NCBI GenBank assembly: GCA_900755865.1
Contig: CAAEHZ010000486.1
Coordinates: forward strand, 1 to 5,656
Origin: Lachnospiraceae bacterium
GTDB lineage: Bacteria; Bacillota; Clostridia; Lachnospirales; Lachnospiraceae
Direction of reading: 5' to 3'
Length of the DNA: 5,656 bases
This document shows, one piece after another, positions 1-5,569 of the stretch. The translations under genes and the position numbers were made by a program. The notes beneath the pieces were generated by a model. It saw only the letters and a list, made by a program, of their open reading frames with translations. It was not told the DNA's origin and did not search any database. Numbering within the stretch: position 1 is the first letter of the stretch; each line of letters starts with the position of its first letter.

Positions 1-326
1 TCAAGTTGAACAAGAAAGAGAAGAGAGCAGCTTTGAAGTCTGCACTGACAAGCAAGGTTCAGGACAGCAAGCTGATTGTTGTAGATGAACTGAAGTTTGA
101 TGAAATCAAGACAAAGAATTTCGTAAACGTAATGAACAACTTAAAGGTTGAAAAGGGCCTGGTTGTTATTGCTGAGAATGATGCAAATGTTGTAATGTCT
201 GCAAAGAATGTTGCAAGTGTAAATACCACTCTGGTAAACACCATCAATGTGTATGACATTATGAAGGCTAAGACAGTTGTTCTGACAAAGGATGCTGTTG
301 CAAAAATCGAGGAGGTGTACGCATAA
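1..326 (+). CDS. rplD: 50S ribosomal protein L4, C-terminal part (5' end outside window)
   Basis: L4 is a primary 23S rRNA-binding protein of the large subunit; its extended loop lines the exit tunnel. In E. coli it also represses its own S10 operon. The frame is open from the first base, with 107 complete codons (bases 3–323) and TAA at 324–326. Family members have about 205 residues, so the window begins near mid-protein and the tunnel loop lies upstream. What is visible is the globular C-terminal domain, starting [15 protein letters not shown] and followed by a LIVVDELKF strand, both typical of L4. It ends EEVYA, and its stop codon shares one base with the rplW start, so the two are probably translationally coupled. 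The TTG at position 6 is an internal leucine codon and not a start. Identification rests on recognisable L4 sequence and gene order. Confidence 0.96.
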   Translation, partial: KLNKKEKRAALKSALTSKVQDSKLIVVDELKFDEIKTKNFVNVMNNLKVEKGLVVIAENDANVVMSAKNVASVNTTLVNTINVYDIMKAKTVVLTKDAVAKIEEVYA

Positions 327-625
327 TGGCAGACATTAAATACTATGACGTAATCCTCAAACCGGTTATTACCGAGAAGAGTATGGCTGGCATGGGCGAG
401 AAGAAGTATACGTTTCTGGGTCATACAGAGGCTAACAAGTCTCAGATTAAGGAAGCTGTTGAGAAGATGTTCGACGGCGCAAAGGTAAAGAACGTAAATA
501 CCATGAACTGTGACGGAAAGAACAAAAGACGTGGTATGGTTACAGGCAAGACTGCAAAGACAAAGAAGGCTATCGTTACTCTGACAGCCGACAGCAAGGA
601 TATTGAAATTTTTGCAGGTCTGTAA
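326..625 (+). CDS. rplW: 50S ribosomal protein L23
   Basis: L23 binds domain III of 23S rRNA at the tunnel exit and serves as a docking site for trigger factor and the signal recognition particle. The product has 99 residues, a normal length. Family marks are [14 protein letters not shown] (residues 6–19), [22 protein letters not shown] (28–49), and the basic loop [22 protein letters not shown] (65–86). The ATG overlaps the rplD stop by one base (sequence TAATG). Its ribosome binding site, GGAGG at 311–315, therefore lies inside the rplD coding region. The N-terminal MADIKYYD and this site support the start. It is followed by a 63-nt spacer that carries a hairpin before rplB. Confidence 0.97.
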   Translation: MADIKYYDVILKPVITEKSMAGMGEKKYTFLGHTEANKSQIKEAVEKMFDGAKVKNVNTMNCDGKNKRRGMVTGKTAKTKKAIVTLTADSKDIEIFAGL

Positions 626-640
626 GATGGGTTAATGTAT

Positions 641-659
641 GCGACTTGAAACAAGTTGC
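641..659 (+). other. Hairpin in the rplW–rplB spacer
   Basis: GCGACTTG (641–648) pairs with CAAGTTGC (652–659) across an AAA loop. This gives eight base pairs, one of them G·T, in transcribed RNA; T640·G660 could add a wobble. No T-run follows, so it is not an intrinsic terminator. It ends 14 nt before the rplB ribosome binding site and does not cover it. Its function is unknown; a processing or mRNA-stability role is possible. Confidence 0.55.
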
Positions 660-673
660 GCAAAGAATCGAGA

Positions 674-680
674 AAAGGAG
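674..680 (+). promoter_or_regulatory. Ribosome binding site that fixes the rplB start
   Basis: AAAGGAG lies 8 nt before the ATG at 689. The frame remains open upstream to a TTG at 656, but that TTG sits within the 3' arm of the 641–659 hairpin and has no good binding site before it. The ATG at 689 also gives the family N-terminus [14 protein letters not shown]. Confidence 0.8.
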
Positions 681-688
681 ATAAGACA

Positions 689-1531
689 ATGGGTATTAAG
701 ACATATAATCCCTATACACCCTCCAGAAGAAATATGACTGGCTCTGATTTCGCTGAAATCACCAAGACAGCACCGGAGAAGAGCCTTTGCACTTCCCTTA
801 AGAAGAATGCAGGTCGTAACAATCAGGGTAAGATTACTGTGAGACACCAGGGCGGCGGCTCCAGAAGAAAGTACAGAATCGTAGATTTTAAGAGATATAA
901 GGATGGCATTCCTGCTACTGTAATCGGTATCGAATATGACCCGAACAGAACAGCAAACATCGCATTAATCTGCTACGCAGATGGTGAGAAGGCATATATC
1001 CTTGCTCCCGAAGGACTGACAGACGGCATGAAGGTTATGAACGGCGCAAACGCAGAAGTTCATGTAGGAAACTGCCTGCCTTTGTCTGAAATCCCTGTAG
1101 GTACTCAGGTACACAACGTAGAGCTTTATCCTGGAAAGGGCGGACAGCTGGTTCGTTCCGCAGGAAACAGCGCACAGCTTATGGCTAAGGAAGGAAAGTA
1201 TGCAACTCTTCGTCTTCCTTCCGGCGAAATGAGAATGGTTCCTCTTGTATGCCGTGCAACCGTTGGTGTTGTTGGAAATGTTGACCATAACCTTGTTAAG
1301 ATTGGTAAGGCAGGACGTAAGCGTCATATGGGTATCCGCCCTACAGTACGTGGTTCCGTTATGAACCCTAACGACCATCCTCATGGTGGTGGTGAAGGTA
1401 AGACTGGTATCGGACGTCCCGGCCCGAGCACTCCTTGGGGCAAGCCCGCTCTTGGCTTAAAGACACGTAAGTCCAAGAAGGCTTCCAACAAGCTGATTGT
1501 AAGAAGACGTAACGGTAGAGCAATCAAATAA
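689..1531 (+). CDS. rplB: 50S ribosomal protein L2
   Basis: L2 is a primary 23S rRNA binder needed for subunit association and for the peptidyl transferase centre. The product has 280 residues, as expected. The N-terminal tail [14 protein letters not shown] leads into an RNA-binding OB-fold region containing [19 protein letters not shown] (51–69). An SH3-like region follows (about 125–200), with [21 protein letters not shown] at 149–169. The C-terminal region holds [13 protein letters not shown] (225–237), whose histidine pair includes the residue linked to peptidyl transferase function in E. coli (His229). The tail is very basic ([18 protein letters not shown]). The E. coli-type sequence is [13 protein letters not shown]; here Val is replaced by Asn, which I recall as common in related Clostridia. 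Start at 689 is chosen for its binding site; only 16 nt separate it from rpsS. Confidence 0.98.
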   Translation: MGIKTYNPYTPSRRNMTGSDFAEITKTAPEKSLCTSLKKNAGRNNQGKITVRHQGGGSRRKYRIVDFKRYKDGIPATVIGIEYDPNRTANIALICYADGEKAYILAPEGLTDGMKVMNGANAEVHVGNCLPLSEIPVGTQVHNVELYPGKGGQLVRSAGNSAQLMAKEGKYATLRLPSGEMRMVPLVCRATVGVVGNVDHNLVKIGKAGRKRHMGIRPTVRGSVMNPNDHPHGGGEGKTGIGRPGPSTPWGKPALGLKTRKSKKASNKLIVRRRNGRAIK

Positions 1532-1547
1532 TTGAGGAGGAAAGACA

Positions 1548-1829
1548 ATGGCTAGATCACTGAAAAAAGGACCTTTCGCAGACGCAAGCCTGTTGAAGAA
1601 GGTAGATGCATTAAATGCATCAGGACAGAAGCAGGTTATTAAGACCTGGTCCCGTCGTTCTACAATTTTCCCTTCTTTTGTGGGACACACAATTGCAGTT
1701 CATGACGGCAGAAAGCATGTTCCTGTATACGTAACCGAAGATATGGTTGGCCATAAGCTCGGTGAGTTTGTTGCAACCAGAACCTATCGTGGTCACGGTA
1801 AGGATGAGAAGAAGTCCAAGGTTAGATAA
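1548..1829 (+). CDS. rpsS: 30S ribosomal protein S19
   Basis: S19 sits in the head of the small subunit, forms a pair with S13, and contacts the A-site tRNA and the bridge to the large subunit. The product has 93 residues, the usual length. It begins [12 protein letters not shown] and carries the family core [22 protein letters not shown] (33–54), then [27 protein letters not shown] (57–83), and a flexible basic tail ending KKSKVR. A very strong site, GAGGAGG (1534–1540), precedes the ATG by 7 nt. After the TAA comes a 197-nt non-coding spacer. This gap is unusual, because rpsS and rplV are normally close together. Confidence 0.98.
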   Translation: MARSLKKGPFADASLLKKVDALNASGQKQVIKTWSRRSTIFPSFVGHTIAVHDGRKHVPVYVTEDMVGHKLGEFVATRTYRGHGKDEKKSKVR

Positions 1830-1832
1830 TTT

Positions 1833-1998
1833 ATGACATTGACGGCAGACCGGATGTACCCTGTGGGTCATTCTGGTTTGACCGGGTCATGATGAGGCTG
1901 ATATATCAACGCATGATTACCCGGGAGGGAGTCAGGGAGCGGCAAAAAGCGGTTCCAATCCTGACTGCGGAAGAAAGTACCGTAGCGGATGCGTTGCC
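1833..1998 (+). promoter_or_regulatory. Candidate structured RNA element in the rpsS–rplV spacer
   Basis: The 197-nt gap holds no convincing gene but folds readily on paper. H1 (1846–1880): CAGACCGGATG pairs with CATTCTGGTTTG with one bulged base, then ACCC/GGGT closes a TGT loop. H2: CCGGGTCATG (1882–1891) pairs with CATG plus ACCCGG (1912–1924), with three bases bulged. H3 (1930–1966): AGTCAG/CTGACT, then GGAGC/GGTTCC, then GC/GC around an AAAAA loop. H4: CTGCGG (1965–1970) pairs with CCGTAG (1980–1985); it competes for two bases with H3. A long-range pairing, CAACGCAT (1907–1914) with ATGCGTTG (1989–1996), would exclude the 3' arm of H2. GGGTCAT occurs twice (1865, 1884). G+C is 88 of 160 bases in 1841–2000. 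No hairpin has a T-run, so a terminator is unlikely. I do not recognise it as a known RNA family; a relic of an inserted element is the main alternative. Confidence 0.45.
1878..1907 (+). promoter_or_regulatory. Possible internal promoter before rplV
   Basis: TTGACC (1878–1883) resembles a −35 box, differing from TTGACA at one base. TGATATATC (1899–1907) resembles an extended −10, with TG one base before TATATC. The spacing is 18 bp. The −10 itself matches TATAAT at only four of six positions, so this could be chance. A transcript starting near 1914 would supply rplV and the genes after it. Confidence 0.2.
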
Positions 1999-2026
1999 AT
2001 TATTCTGAATAGGAGGATATTTATCT

Positions 2027-2416
2027 ATGGCTAAAGGACATAGAAGTCAAATTAAGAGAGAAAGAAATGCTCAGAAGGATACAAGACCTTCAGCAAAGTT
2101 GTCTTATGCAAGAGTATCTGTACAGAAGGCATGTTTTGTATTGGATGCAATCAGAGGCAAGGATGTACAGACTGCACTTGCTATTCTGGAGTACAATCCC
2201 AGATATGCTTCCAGTCTGATTAAGAAGCTGCTTGAGTCAGCAATTGCAAATGCTGAGAACAACAACGGAATGAACAAAGACAACCTGTATGTTGCTGAGT
2301 GCTACGCAAACAAGGGACCTACTATGAAGCGTGTACACCCCAGAGCACAGGGAAGGGCTTACAGAATCGAGAAGAGAATGAGCCACATCACCGTTGTACT
2401 GGACGAGAGAAAGTAA
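2027..2416 (+). CDS. rplV: 50S ribosomal protein L22
   Basis: L22 binds all domains of 23S rRNA, and its long β-hairpin reaches into the exit tunnel, where macrolide-resistance and stalling mutations occur in other species. The product has 129 residues, longer than the 110 of E. coli because of a basic N-terminal extension ([20 protein letters not shown], 1–20). I recall similar extensions in Clostridia. The core begins [23 protein letters not shown] (23–45); the hairpin and C-terminal strand are [21 protein letters not shown] (94–114) and HITVVLDE (120–127). AGGAGG at 2011–2016 lies 10 nt before the ATG. Upstream is the structured 197-nt spacer, so L22 and later genes may be expressed differently from the first four. 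Confidence 0.97.
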   Translation: MAKGHRSQIKRERNAQKDTRPSAKLSYARVSVQKACFVLDAIRGKDVQTALAILEYNPRYASSLIKKLLESAIANAENNNGMNKDNLYVAECYANKGPTMKRVHPRAQGRAYRIEKRMSHITVVLDERK

Positions 2417-2419
2417 GGA

Positions 2420-2425
2420 AAGGAG
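2420..2425 (+). promoter_or_regulatory. Ribosome binding site that fixes the rpsC start
   Basis: AAGGAG lies just after the rplV stop and 7 nt before the ATG at 2433. It rules out the longer reading from TTG at 2394, which would overlap rplV by 23 bases and add 13 residues unlike any S3. Confidence 0.8.
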
Positions 2426-2432
2426 CAGACAA

Positions 2433-3092
2433 ATGGGACAGAAAGTTAATCCTCATGGCTTAAGAGTCGGAGTAATTAAAGAGTGGGATTCCAAGTGGTA
2501 CGCTGAAGGCGAGTTCGCTGATTATCTTGTAGAGGACTACAATATCAGAAAGTATCTGAAGAAGAAGTTATACAGCGCAGGTGTTGCTAAGATTGAAATC
2601 GAGAGAGCATCTGACAGAGTAAGAGTTATCATTCATACAGCAAAGCCCGGTGTTATCATTGGTAAGGGCGGTGCAGAAATCGAAGTTACAAAGGCTGAGC
2701 TTGCAAAGATGACCGGCAAGAAGGTTCTGATTGACATTAAGGAAATCAAGAGACCTGACAGGGATGCACAGCTTGTTGCAGAGAACATCGCTCAGCAGCT
2801 TGAGAACCGTGTTTCCTTCAGACGTGCAATGAAGTCCTGCATGGGCAGAACCATGAAGTCCGGAGCACTGGGAATCAAGACCTGTTGTGCAGGACGTCTT
2901 GGCGGAGCTGATATGGCGCGTACAGAGTTCTACAGCGAGGGTACTATTCCTCTTCAGACTCTGAGAGCTGATATCGATTATGGCTTTGCAGAGGCTGATA
3001 CCACATATGGTAAGGTTGGAGTTAAAGTTTGGATTTATAAAGGCGAAGTTCTTCCTACAAAGGGAAATCAGATGGAAGGGAGCGATAAATAA
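2433..3092 (+). CDS. rpsC: 30S ribosomal protein S3
   Basis: S3 lies at the mRNA entry channel of the small subunit and takes part in mRNA unwinding. The product has 219 residues, normal for Firmicutes. It starts [20 protein letters not shown]; a type II KH domain includes [14 protein letters not shown] (71–84) with the GKGG loop at 77–80. R130, R131 and K134 in SFRRAMK match the basic residues tied to helicase activity in E. coli. The C-terminal domain carries [17 protein letters not shown] (154–170) and ends in a polar tail. The frame is open further upstream to a TTG at 2394, inside rplV, but AAGGAG at 2420–2425 sits 7 nt before the ATG at 2433, and MGQKVNP is the universal N-terminus. rplP starts two bases after the stop. 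Confidence 0.98.
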   Translation: MGQKVNPHGLRVGVIKEWDSKWYAEGEFADYLVEDYNIRKYLKKKLYSAGVAKIEIERASDRVRVIIHTAKPGVIIGKGGAEIEVTKAELAKMTGKKVLIDIKEIKRPDRDAQLVAENIAQQLENRVSFRRAMKSCMGRTMKSGALGIKTCCAGRLGGADMARTEFYSEGTIPLQTLRADIDYGFAEADTTYGKVGVKVWIYKGEVLPTKGNQMEGSDK

Positions 3093-3094
3093 TC

Positions 3095-3523
3095 ATGTTA
3101 ATGCCGAAGAGAGTAAAACGTCGTAAACAGTTCCGTGGCACCATGACCGGTAAGGCAATGAGAGGCAACACTCTTACTTACGGTGAGTATGGTCTGGTAG
3201 CACTGGAGCCCTGCTGGATTAAGTCAAACCAGATTGAGGCAGCACGTATTGCGCTTACCCGTTATACAAAGCGTACAGGTCAGGTATGGATTAAAATCTT
3301 CCCTGACAAGCCTGTTACAGCAAAACCTGCTGAAACCCGTATGGGTTCCGGTAAAGGTACTCTGGAGTACTGGGTAGCAGTCGTTAAGCCCGGTCGTGTT
3401 ATGTTTGAAATTGCCGGAGTTCCCGAAGACCAGGCAAAGGAGGCACTGCGTCTTGCAATGCATAAGCTTCCCTGCAAGTGTAAAATCGTTTCTAAGGCAG
3501 ATTTGGAAGGCGGTGTAGAATAA
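3095..3523 (+). CDS. rplP: 50S ribosomal protein L16
   Basis: L16 binds near the A-site tRNA elbow, organises the peptidyl transferase centre, and joins late in large-subunit assembly. The product has 142 residues, close to the family's usual length. Family features are [15 protein letters not shown] (1–15), [15 protein letters not shown] (28–42), the basic [14 protein letters not shown] (47–60), ETRMGSGKG (80–88), [18 protein letters not shown] (91–108), and [17 protein letters not shown] (116–132). The first ATG (3095) is preferred over that at 3101: the GGAAGGGAG run at 3074–3082 is 12 nt away from it, compared with 18 nt, and MLMPKR is the family N-terminus. The gene follows rpsC after two bases and overlaps rpmC by one, which suggests tight coupling. 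Confidence 0.97.
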   Translation: MLMPKRVKRRKQFRGTMTGKAMRGNTLTYGEYGLVALEPCWIKSNQIEAARIALTRYTKRTGQVWIKIFPDKPVTAKPAETRMGSGKGTLEYWVAVVKPGRVMFEIAGVPEDQAKEALRLAMHKLPCKCKIVSKADLEGGVE

Positions 3524-3726
3524 TGAAATCTAATAAGTTTGTTGAAGAATTGAAGAACAAGTCCGTTGAGGAATTAAATCAGGAGCTTGTTACTGCAAAG
3601 AAAGAGCTTTTCAATTTAAGATTCCAGAACGCAACCAATCAGCTGGATAATACCGCAAGAATTAAGGAAGTAAGAAAGAATATTGCGCGTATTCAGACAG
3701 TTATCACCGAGAAGGCAAGAAGCTAA
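3523..3726 (+). CDS. rpmC: 50S ribosomal protein L29
   Basis: L29 is a small helical protein next to L23 at the tunnel exit, near the trigger factor and signal recognition particle sites. The product has 67 residues, a normal length. It is built as a helical hairpin: [29 protein letters not shown] (7–35) followed by [22 protein letters not shown] (43–64). KELFNLRFQ and the ARIK..R.NIARI.T pattern identify the family. The ATG overlaps the rplP stop (TAATG), and a GGAAGG (3505–3510) inside rplP is 12 nt upstream, so translation probably depends partly on coupling. Confidence 0.96.
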   Translation: MKSNKFVEELKNKSVEELNQELVTAKKELFNLRFQNATNQLDNTARIKEVRKNIARIQTVITEKARS

Positions 3727-3732
3727 TGCGAA

Positions 3733-3747
3733 TCGCCTGAACGGCGA
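3733..3747 (+). other. Small hairpin in the rpmC–rpsQ spacer
   Basis: TCGCC (3733–3737) pairs perfectly with GGCGA (3743–3747) around a TGAAC loop. It stands 4 nt before the rpsQ ribosome binding site (AAAGGAG, 3752–3758) and leaves that site open. No T-run follows. With only five base pairs it could be chance on its own; it is listed because similar hairpins occur in the other long spacers. Confidence 0.35.
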
Positions 3748-3765
3748 GGAGAAAGGAGTAAAGTC

Positions 3766-4023
3766 GTGGAAGAAAGAAATTTAAGAAAAGTGCGTACTGG
3801 CAAAGTTACCAGTAATAAGATGGATAAAACTATTGTTGTAGCTATCGAAGAGCATGTAAAGCACCCCCTTTACAACAAGGTCGTAAAGAGAACCTATAAG
3901 CTGAAGGCTCATGACGAGAACAACGAGTGTAACATCGGAGATACCGTAAGGGTTATGGAAACAAGACCTCTGTCCAAGGACAAGAGATGGAGACTTGTTG
4001 AAATCGTAGAAAGAGTGAAGTAA
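3766..4023 (+). CDS. rpsQ: 30S ribosomal protein S17
   Basis: S17 is a primary 16S rRNA binder with an OB fold, needed early in small-subunit assembly. The product has 85 residues, as usual. It reads [25 protein letters not shown] (1–25), then [21 protein letters not shown] (33–53), and the family signature [24 protein letters not shown] (58–81). The start is a GTG codon, supported by AAAGGAG (3752–3758) 7 nt upstream and by the expected N-terminus; no ATG fits. It follows rpmC after 39 nt containing a small hairpin, and is the last gene of the S10 portion. Confidence 0.97.
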   Translation: MEERNLRKVRTGKVTSNKMDKTIVVAIEEHVKHPLYNKVVKRTYKLKAHDENNECNIGDTVRVMETRPLSKDKRWRLVEIVERVK

Positions 4024-4027
4024 TTTG

Positions 4028-4042
4028 GCCGCAACATACGGC
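4028..4042 (+). other. Small hairpin in the rpsQ–rplN spacer
   Basis: GCCG (4028–4031) pairs with CGGC (4039–4042) around a seven-base loop, one base before the rplN ribosome binding site AAGGAGG (4044–4050). No T-run follows, so it does not mark an S10/spc terminator. A four-pair stem is weak evidence alone. Confidence 0.3.
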
Positions 4043-4056
4043 GAAGGAGGAAAATC

Positions 4057-4425
4057 ATGGTTCAGCAGGAAACAAGACTGAAAGTTGCTGATAACACCGG
4101 TGCAAAAGAATTACTCTGCATCCGCGTTATGGGCGGCTCTACAAGAAGATATGCACAAATCGGCGATGTGATTGTTGCTTCCGTTAAAGATGCAACACCA
4201 GGCGGCGTTGTAAAGAAGGGCGATGTTGTTAAGGCAGTAGTTGTTCGTTCCGTAAAGGGCGCACGCCGCAAGGATGGTTCTTATATCAAGTTTGATGAGA
4301 ACGCAGCGGTTATTATCAAGGATGACAAGACACCCAGAGGAACCCGTATTTTTGGGCCGGTAGCGAGAGAGCTTCGTGAAAAGCAGTTTATGAAGATTGT
4401 ATCTCTGGCTCCCGAAGTATTATAA
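4057..4425 (+). CDS. rplN: 50S ribosomal protein L14
   Basis: L14 lies on the subunit interface of the large subunit, forms bridges to 16S rRNA, and is the docking site for the silencing factor RsfS. The product has 122 residues, the standard length. Family features are [27 protein letters not shown] (1–27), [16 protein letters not shown] (35–50), [35 protein letters not shown] (53–87), and [15 protein letters not shown] (95–109). A full AAGGAGG (4044–4050) precedes the ATG by 6 nt. It is the first gene of the spc portion. Its stop codon TAA is fused to the next ribosome binding site. Confidence 0.98.
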   Translation: MVQQETRLKVADNTGAKELLCIRVMGGSTRRYAQIGDVIVASVKDATPGGVVKKGDVVKAVVVRSVKGARRKDGSYIKFDENAAVIIKDDKTPRGTRIFGPVARELREKQFMKIVSLAPEVL

Positions 4426-4430
4426 GGAGG
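4424..4430 (+). promoter_or_regulatory. Ribosome binding site overlapping the rplN stop
   Basis: AAGGAGG begins within the rplN stop codon (TAAGGAGG, 4423–4430) and is 6 nt before the rplX ATG. A ribosome ending rplN stands on the next start region, so termination and re-initiation are probably coupled. Confidence 0.8.
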
Positions 4431-4436
4431 TATCGT

Positions 4437-4748
4437 ATGTCTACATTAAAGATTAAGAAGGGCGATACCGTAAAGGTAATTGCCGGAAAAGACCGTGATA
4501 CAGAAGGAAAGGTAATTTCCGTAGATGCTGAAAAGGGTAAGGTAGTAGTTGAAGGCGTAAACATGATTACAAAGCATGCAAAGCCTTCCCAGTCCAATCC
4601 CAACGGCGGCATTGTTCAGAAGGAAGCTCCTATTGATATTTCAAACGTTATGCTCGTTGTTAAGGGCAAGGCAACCAGAGTTGGTTTCAAGATGGACGGA
4701 GATAAGAAGGTTCGTTTTGCAAAGGCAACTGGTGAAGTGATTGACTAA
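4437..4748 (+). CDS. rplX: 50S ribosomal protein L24
   Basis: L24 is one of the two proteins that start large-subunit assembly; it binds the 5' part of 23S rRNA. The product has 103 residues, a normal length. A KOW motif is seen in KIKKGDTVKVIAGKDRDTEGKVISVD (5–30), followed by VEGVNMITKHAKPSQSNPNGGIVQKEAPIDISNV (38–71) and the C-terminal RVGFKMDGDKKVRFAKATGEVID. Many L24 proteins have a zinc ribbon cysteine pair in the 70–80 region; here the segment reads NVMLVVKGKATRVG without any cysteine, so this is the zinc-free form. The ribosome binding site overlaps the rplN stop. Confidence 0.97.
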   Translation: MSTLKIKKGDTVKVIAGKDRDTEGKVISVDAEKGKVVVEGVNMITKHAKPSQSNPNGGIVQKEAPIDISNVMLVVKGKATRVGFKMDGDKKVRFAKATGEVID

Positions 4749-4772
4749 TCAATAGGAAGGAGGAACAAAAAA

Positions 4773-5312
4773 GTGGCTAGATTAAAAGATTTTTACTATG
4801 ATGAAATCGTAGAAGCTATGACGAAGAAGTTTGGATATAAGAACGTTATGGAAGTTCCCAAGCTTGATAAGATTGTCATCAATATGGGTGTTGGCGAAGC
4901 AAAGGACAATGCCAAGGTTTTAGAGAACGCTGTTGCCGATATGGAAGCAATTACCGGTCAGAAGGCTGTTCTTACCAAGGCTAAGGGTTCTGTCGCAAAC
5001 TTCAAAATCCGTGAAGGTATGCCCATTGGATGTAAGACAACTCTCCGTGGTGAGAAAATGTATGAATTCCTTGACCGTCTCGTGAACCTGGCATTGCCTC
5101 GTGTCCGCGACTTCAGAGGTGTAAATCCCAACGCATTCGACGGCAGAGGTAACTATGCTCTTGGTATCAAGGAGCAGTTCATCTTCCCTGAAATCGAATA
5201 CGACAAGATTGACAAGACCAGAGGTATGGATATTATTTTCGTAACTACTGCAAAAACCGATGAAGAGGCACGTGAACTGTTAAGACTGTTCAATATGCCT
5301 TTCGCGAAATAA
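4773..5312 (+). CDS. rplE: 50S ribosomal protein L5
   Basis: L5 binds 5S rRNA and helps place it in the central protuberance, touching the P-site tRNA and S13. The product has 179 residues, as expected. Marks are [14 protein letters not shown] (30–43), [34 protein letters not shown] (60–93), [20 protein letters not shown] (99–118), [20 protein letters not shown] (126–145), and [20 protein letters not shown] (151–170). The start is GTG, 9 nt after AAGGAGG (4757–4763); the reading [12 protein letters not shown] fits the family. The 24-nt spacer before it shows no clear structure. In E. coli the S8 repressor site lies around this junction, and I see no counterpart here. Two stops in a row follow (TAATAA). 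Confidence 0.97.
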   Translation: MARLKDFYYDEIVEAMTKKFGYKNVMEVPKLDKIVINMGVGEAKDNAKVLENAVADMEAITGQKAVLTKAKGSVANFKIREGMPIGCKTTLRGEKMYEFLDRLVNLALPRVRDFRGVNPNAFDGRGNYALGIKEQFIFPEIEYDKIDKTRGMDIIFVTTAKTDEEARELLRLFNMPFAK

Positions 5313-5313
5313 T

Positions 5314-5320
5314 AAGGAGG
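5314..5320 (+). promoter_or_regulatory. Ribosome binding site in the rplE double stop
   Basis: AAGGAGG starts inside the second of two in-frame stop codons (TAATAAGGAGG, 5310–5320) and lies 10 nt before the rpsN ATG, favouring coupled translation. Confidence 0.75.
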
Positions 5321-5330
5321 TAAAATTCTC

Positions 5331-5516
5331 ATGGCTAAGACATCAATGAAAATTAAACAGCAGCGCAAGCCGAAGTTCTCTACTCAGGCTTATACCCGTT
5401 GCAAGATTTGTGGTCGTCCCCACGCTTACTTAAGAAAGTATGGCATTTGCAGAGTTTGCTTCCGTGAATTGGCATACAAGGGAGAAATCCCGGGAGTAAA
5501 GAAGGCAAGCTGGTAA
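5331..5516 (+). CDS. rpsN: 30S ribosomal protein S14, zinc-binding type
   Basis: S14 is a late-binding protein of the small-subunit head, next to S3 and S10. The product has 61 residues, matching the short zinc form and not the zinc-free form of about 90–100 residues. C24 and C27 in [11 protein letters not shown] and C40 and C43 in [11 protein letters not shown] form a CxxC–x12–CxxC zinc site. The C-terminus [11 protein letters not shown] is the family ending. The ATG is 10 nt from a site fused to the rplE stop. In Bacillus the Zur-controlled zinc-free paralogue replaces this form under zinc limitation; whether such a copy exists here cannot be told from this window. Confidence 0.98.
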   Translation: MAKTSMKIKQQRKPKFSTQAYTRCKICGRPHAYLRKYGICRVCFRELAYKGEIPGVKKASW

Positions 5517-5521
5517 GGACA

Positions 5522-5551
5522 GCAGGGTGAGCAGGAAAACTGCTCGCCTGC
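5522..5551 (+). other. Long hairpin in the rpsN–rpsH spacer
   Basis: GCAGG (5522–5526) pairs with CCTGC (5547–5551). After one bulged G comes a T·G wobble, then GAGCAG (5529–5534) pairs with CTGCTC (5540–5545) around a GAAAA loop. This twelve-pair stem is the most stable simple hairpin in the window. AAGTTGATAAG follows in place of a T-run, so it is not an intrinsic terminator. It ends 11 nt before the rpsH ribosome binding site. It could be a protein-binding, processing or stability element. Confidence 0.6.
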
Positions 5552-5562
5552 AAGTTGATAAG

Positions 5563-5569
5563 AAGGAGG
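5563..5569 (+). promoter_or_regulatory. Ribosome binding site that fixes the rpsH start
   Basis: AAGGAGG lies 10 nt before the ATG at 5580 and 16 nt before the in-frame ATG at 5586, so the first ATG (reading MTMSDPIAD) is preferred. Confidence 0.75.

Noticed and set aside
59..424. 121-codon frame on the minus strand across rplD/rplW
   Set aside because: It is antisense to two certain genes, and its composition reflects reversed lysine and valine codons; no family is recognised.
656..688. Upstream TTG start extending rplB by 11 residues
   Set aside because: The TTG is in a hairpin arm without a binding site. The ATG at 689 has AAAGGAG at proper spacing and gives the family N-terminus.
965..1384. 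139-codon frame on the minus strand inside rplB
   Set aside because: It is a shadow of the highly biased rplB coding sequence, with no ribosome binding site or recognisable domain.
1833..1892. 19-codon reading frame (MTLTADRMYPVGHSGLTGS) at the start of the rpsS–rplV spacer
   Set aside because: There is only a weak AAGG 10 nt or so upstream, inside rpsS, and most of the frame lies within the H1 stem. No leader-peptide features such as codon runs are visible. A frame this short is expected by chance.
1846..1985. Intrinsic terminator or attenuator in the rpsS–rplV spacer
   Set aside because: None of the hairpins is followed by a run of T; H1 is followed by ACCGGGT and H4 by CGGATGCG.
1830..2026. 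Group II intron or transposon remnant
   Set aside because: I see no GTGYG-type 5' end, no recognisable domain V, no flanking target duplication and no transposase fragment. A decayed element cannot be excluded, so this stays only as an alternative.
2394..2432. Upstream TTG start extending rpsC by 13 residues
   Set aside because: It overlaps rplV and adds residues foreign to S3; AAGGAG at 2420–2425 serves the ATG at 2433.
3101..3103. Alternative rplP start at the second ATG
   Set aside because: It is 18 nt from the nearest purine-rich site, and MLMPKRVK is the usual L16 N-terminus.
4749..4772. E. coli-like S8 repressor site at the rplX–rplE junction
   Set aside because: The 24-nt spacer is mostly binding site and A-rich sequence, with no stem that I can form.
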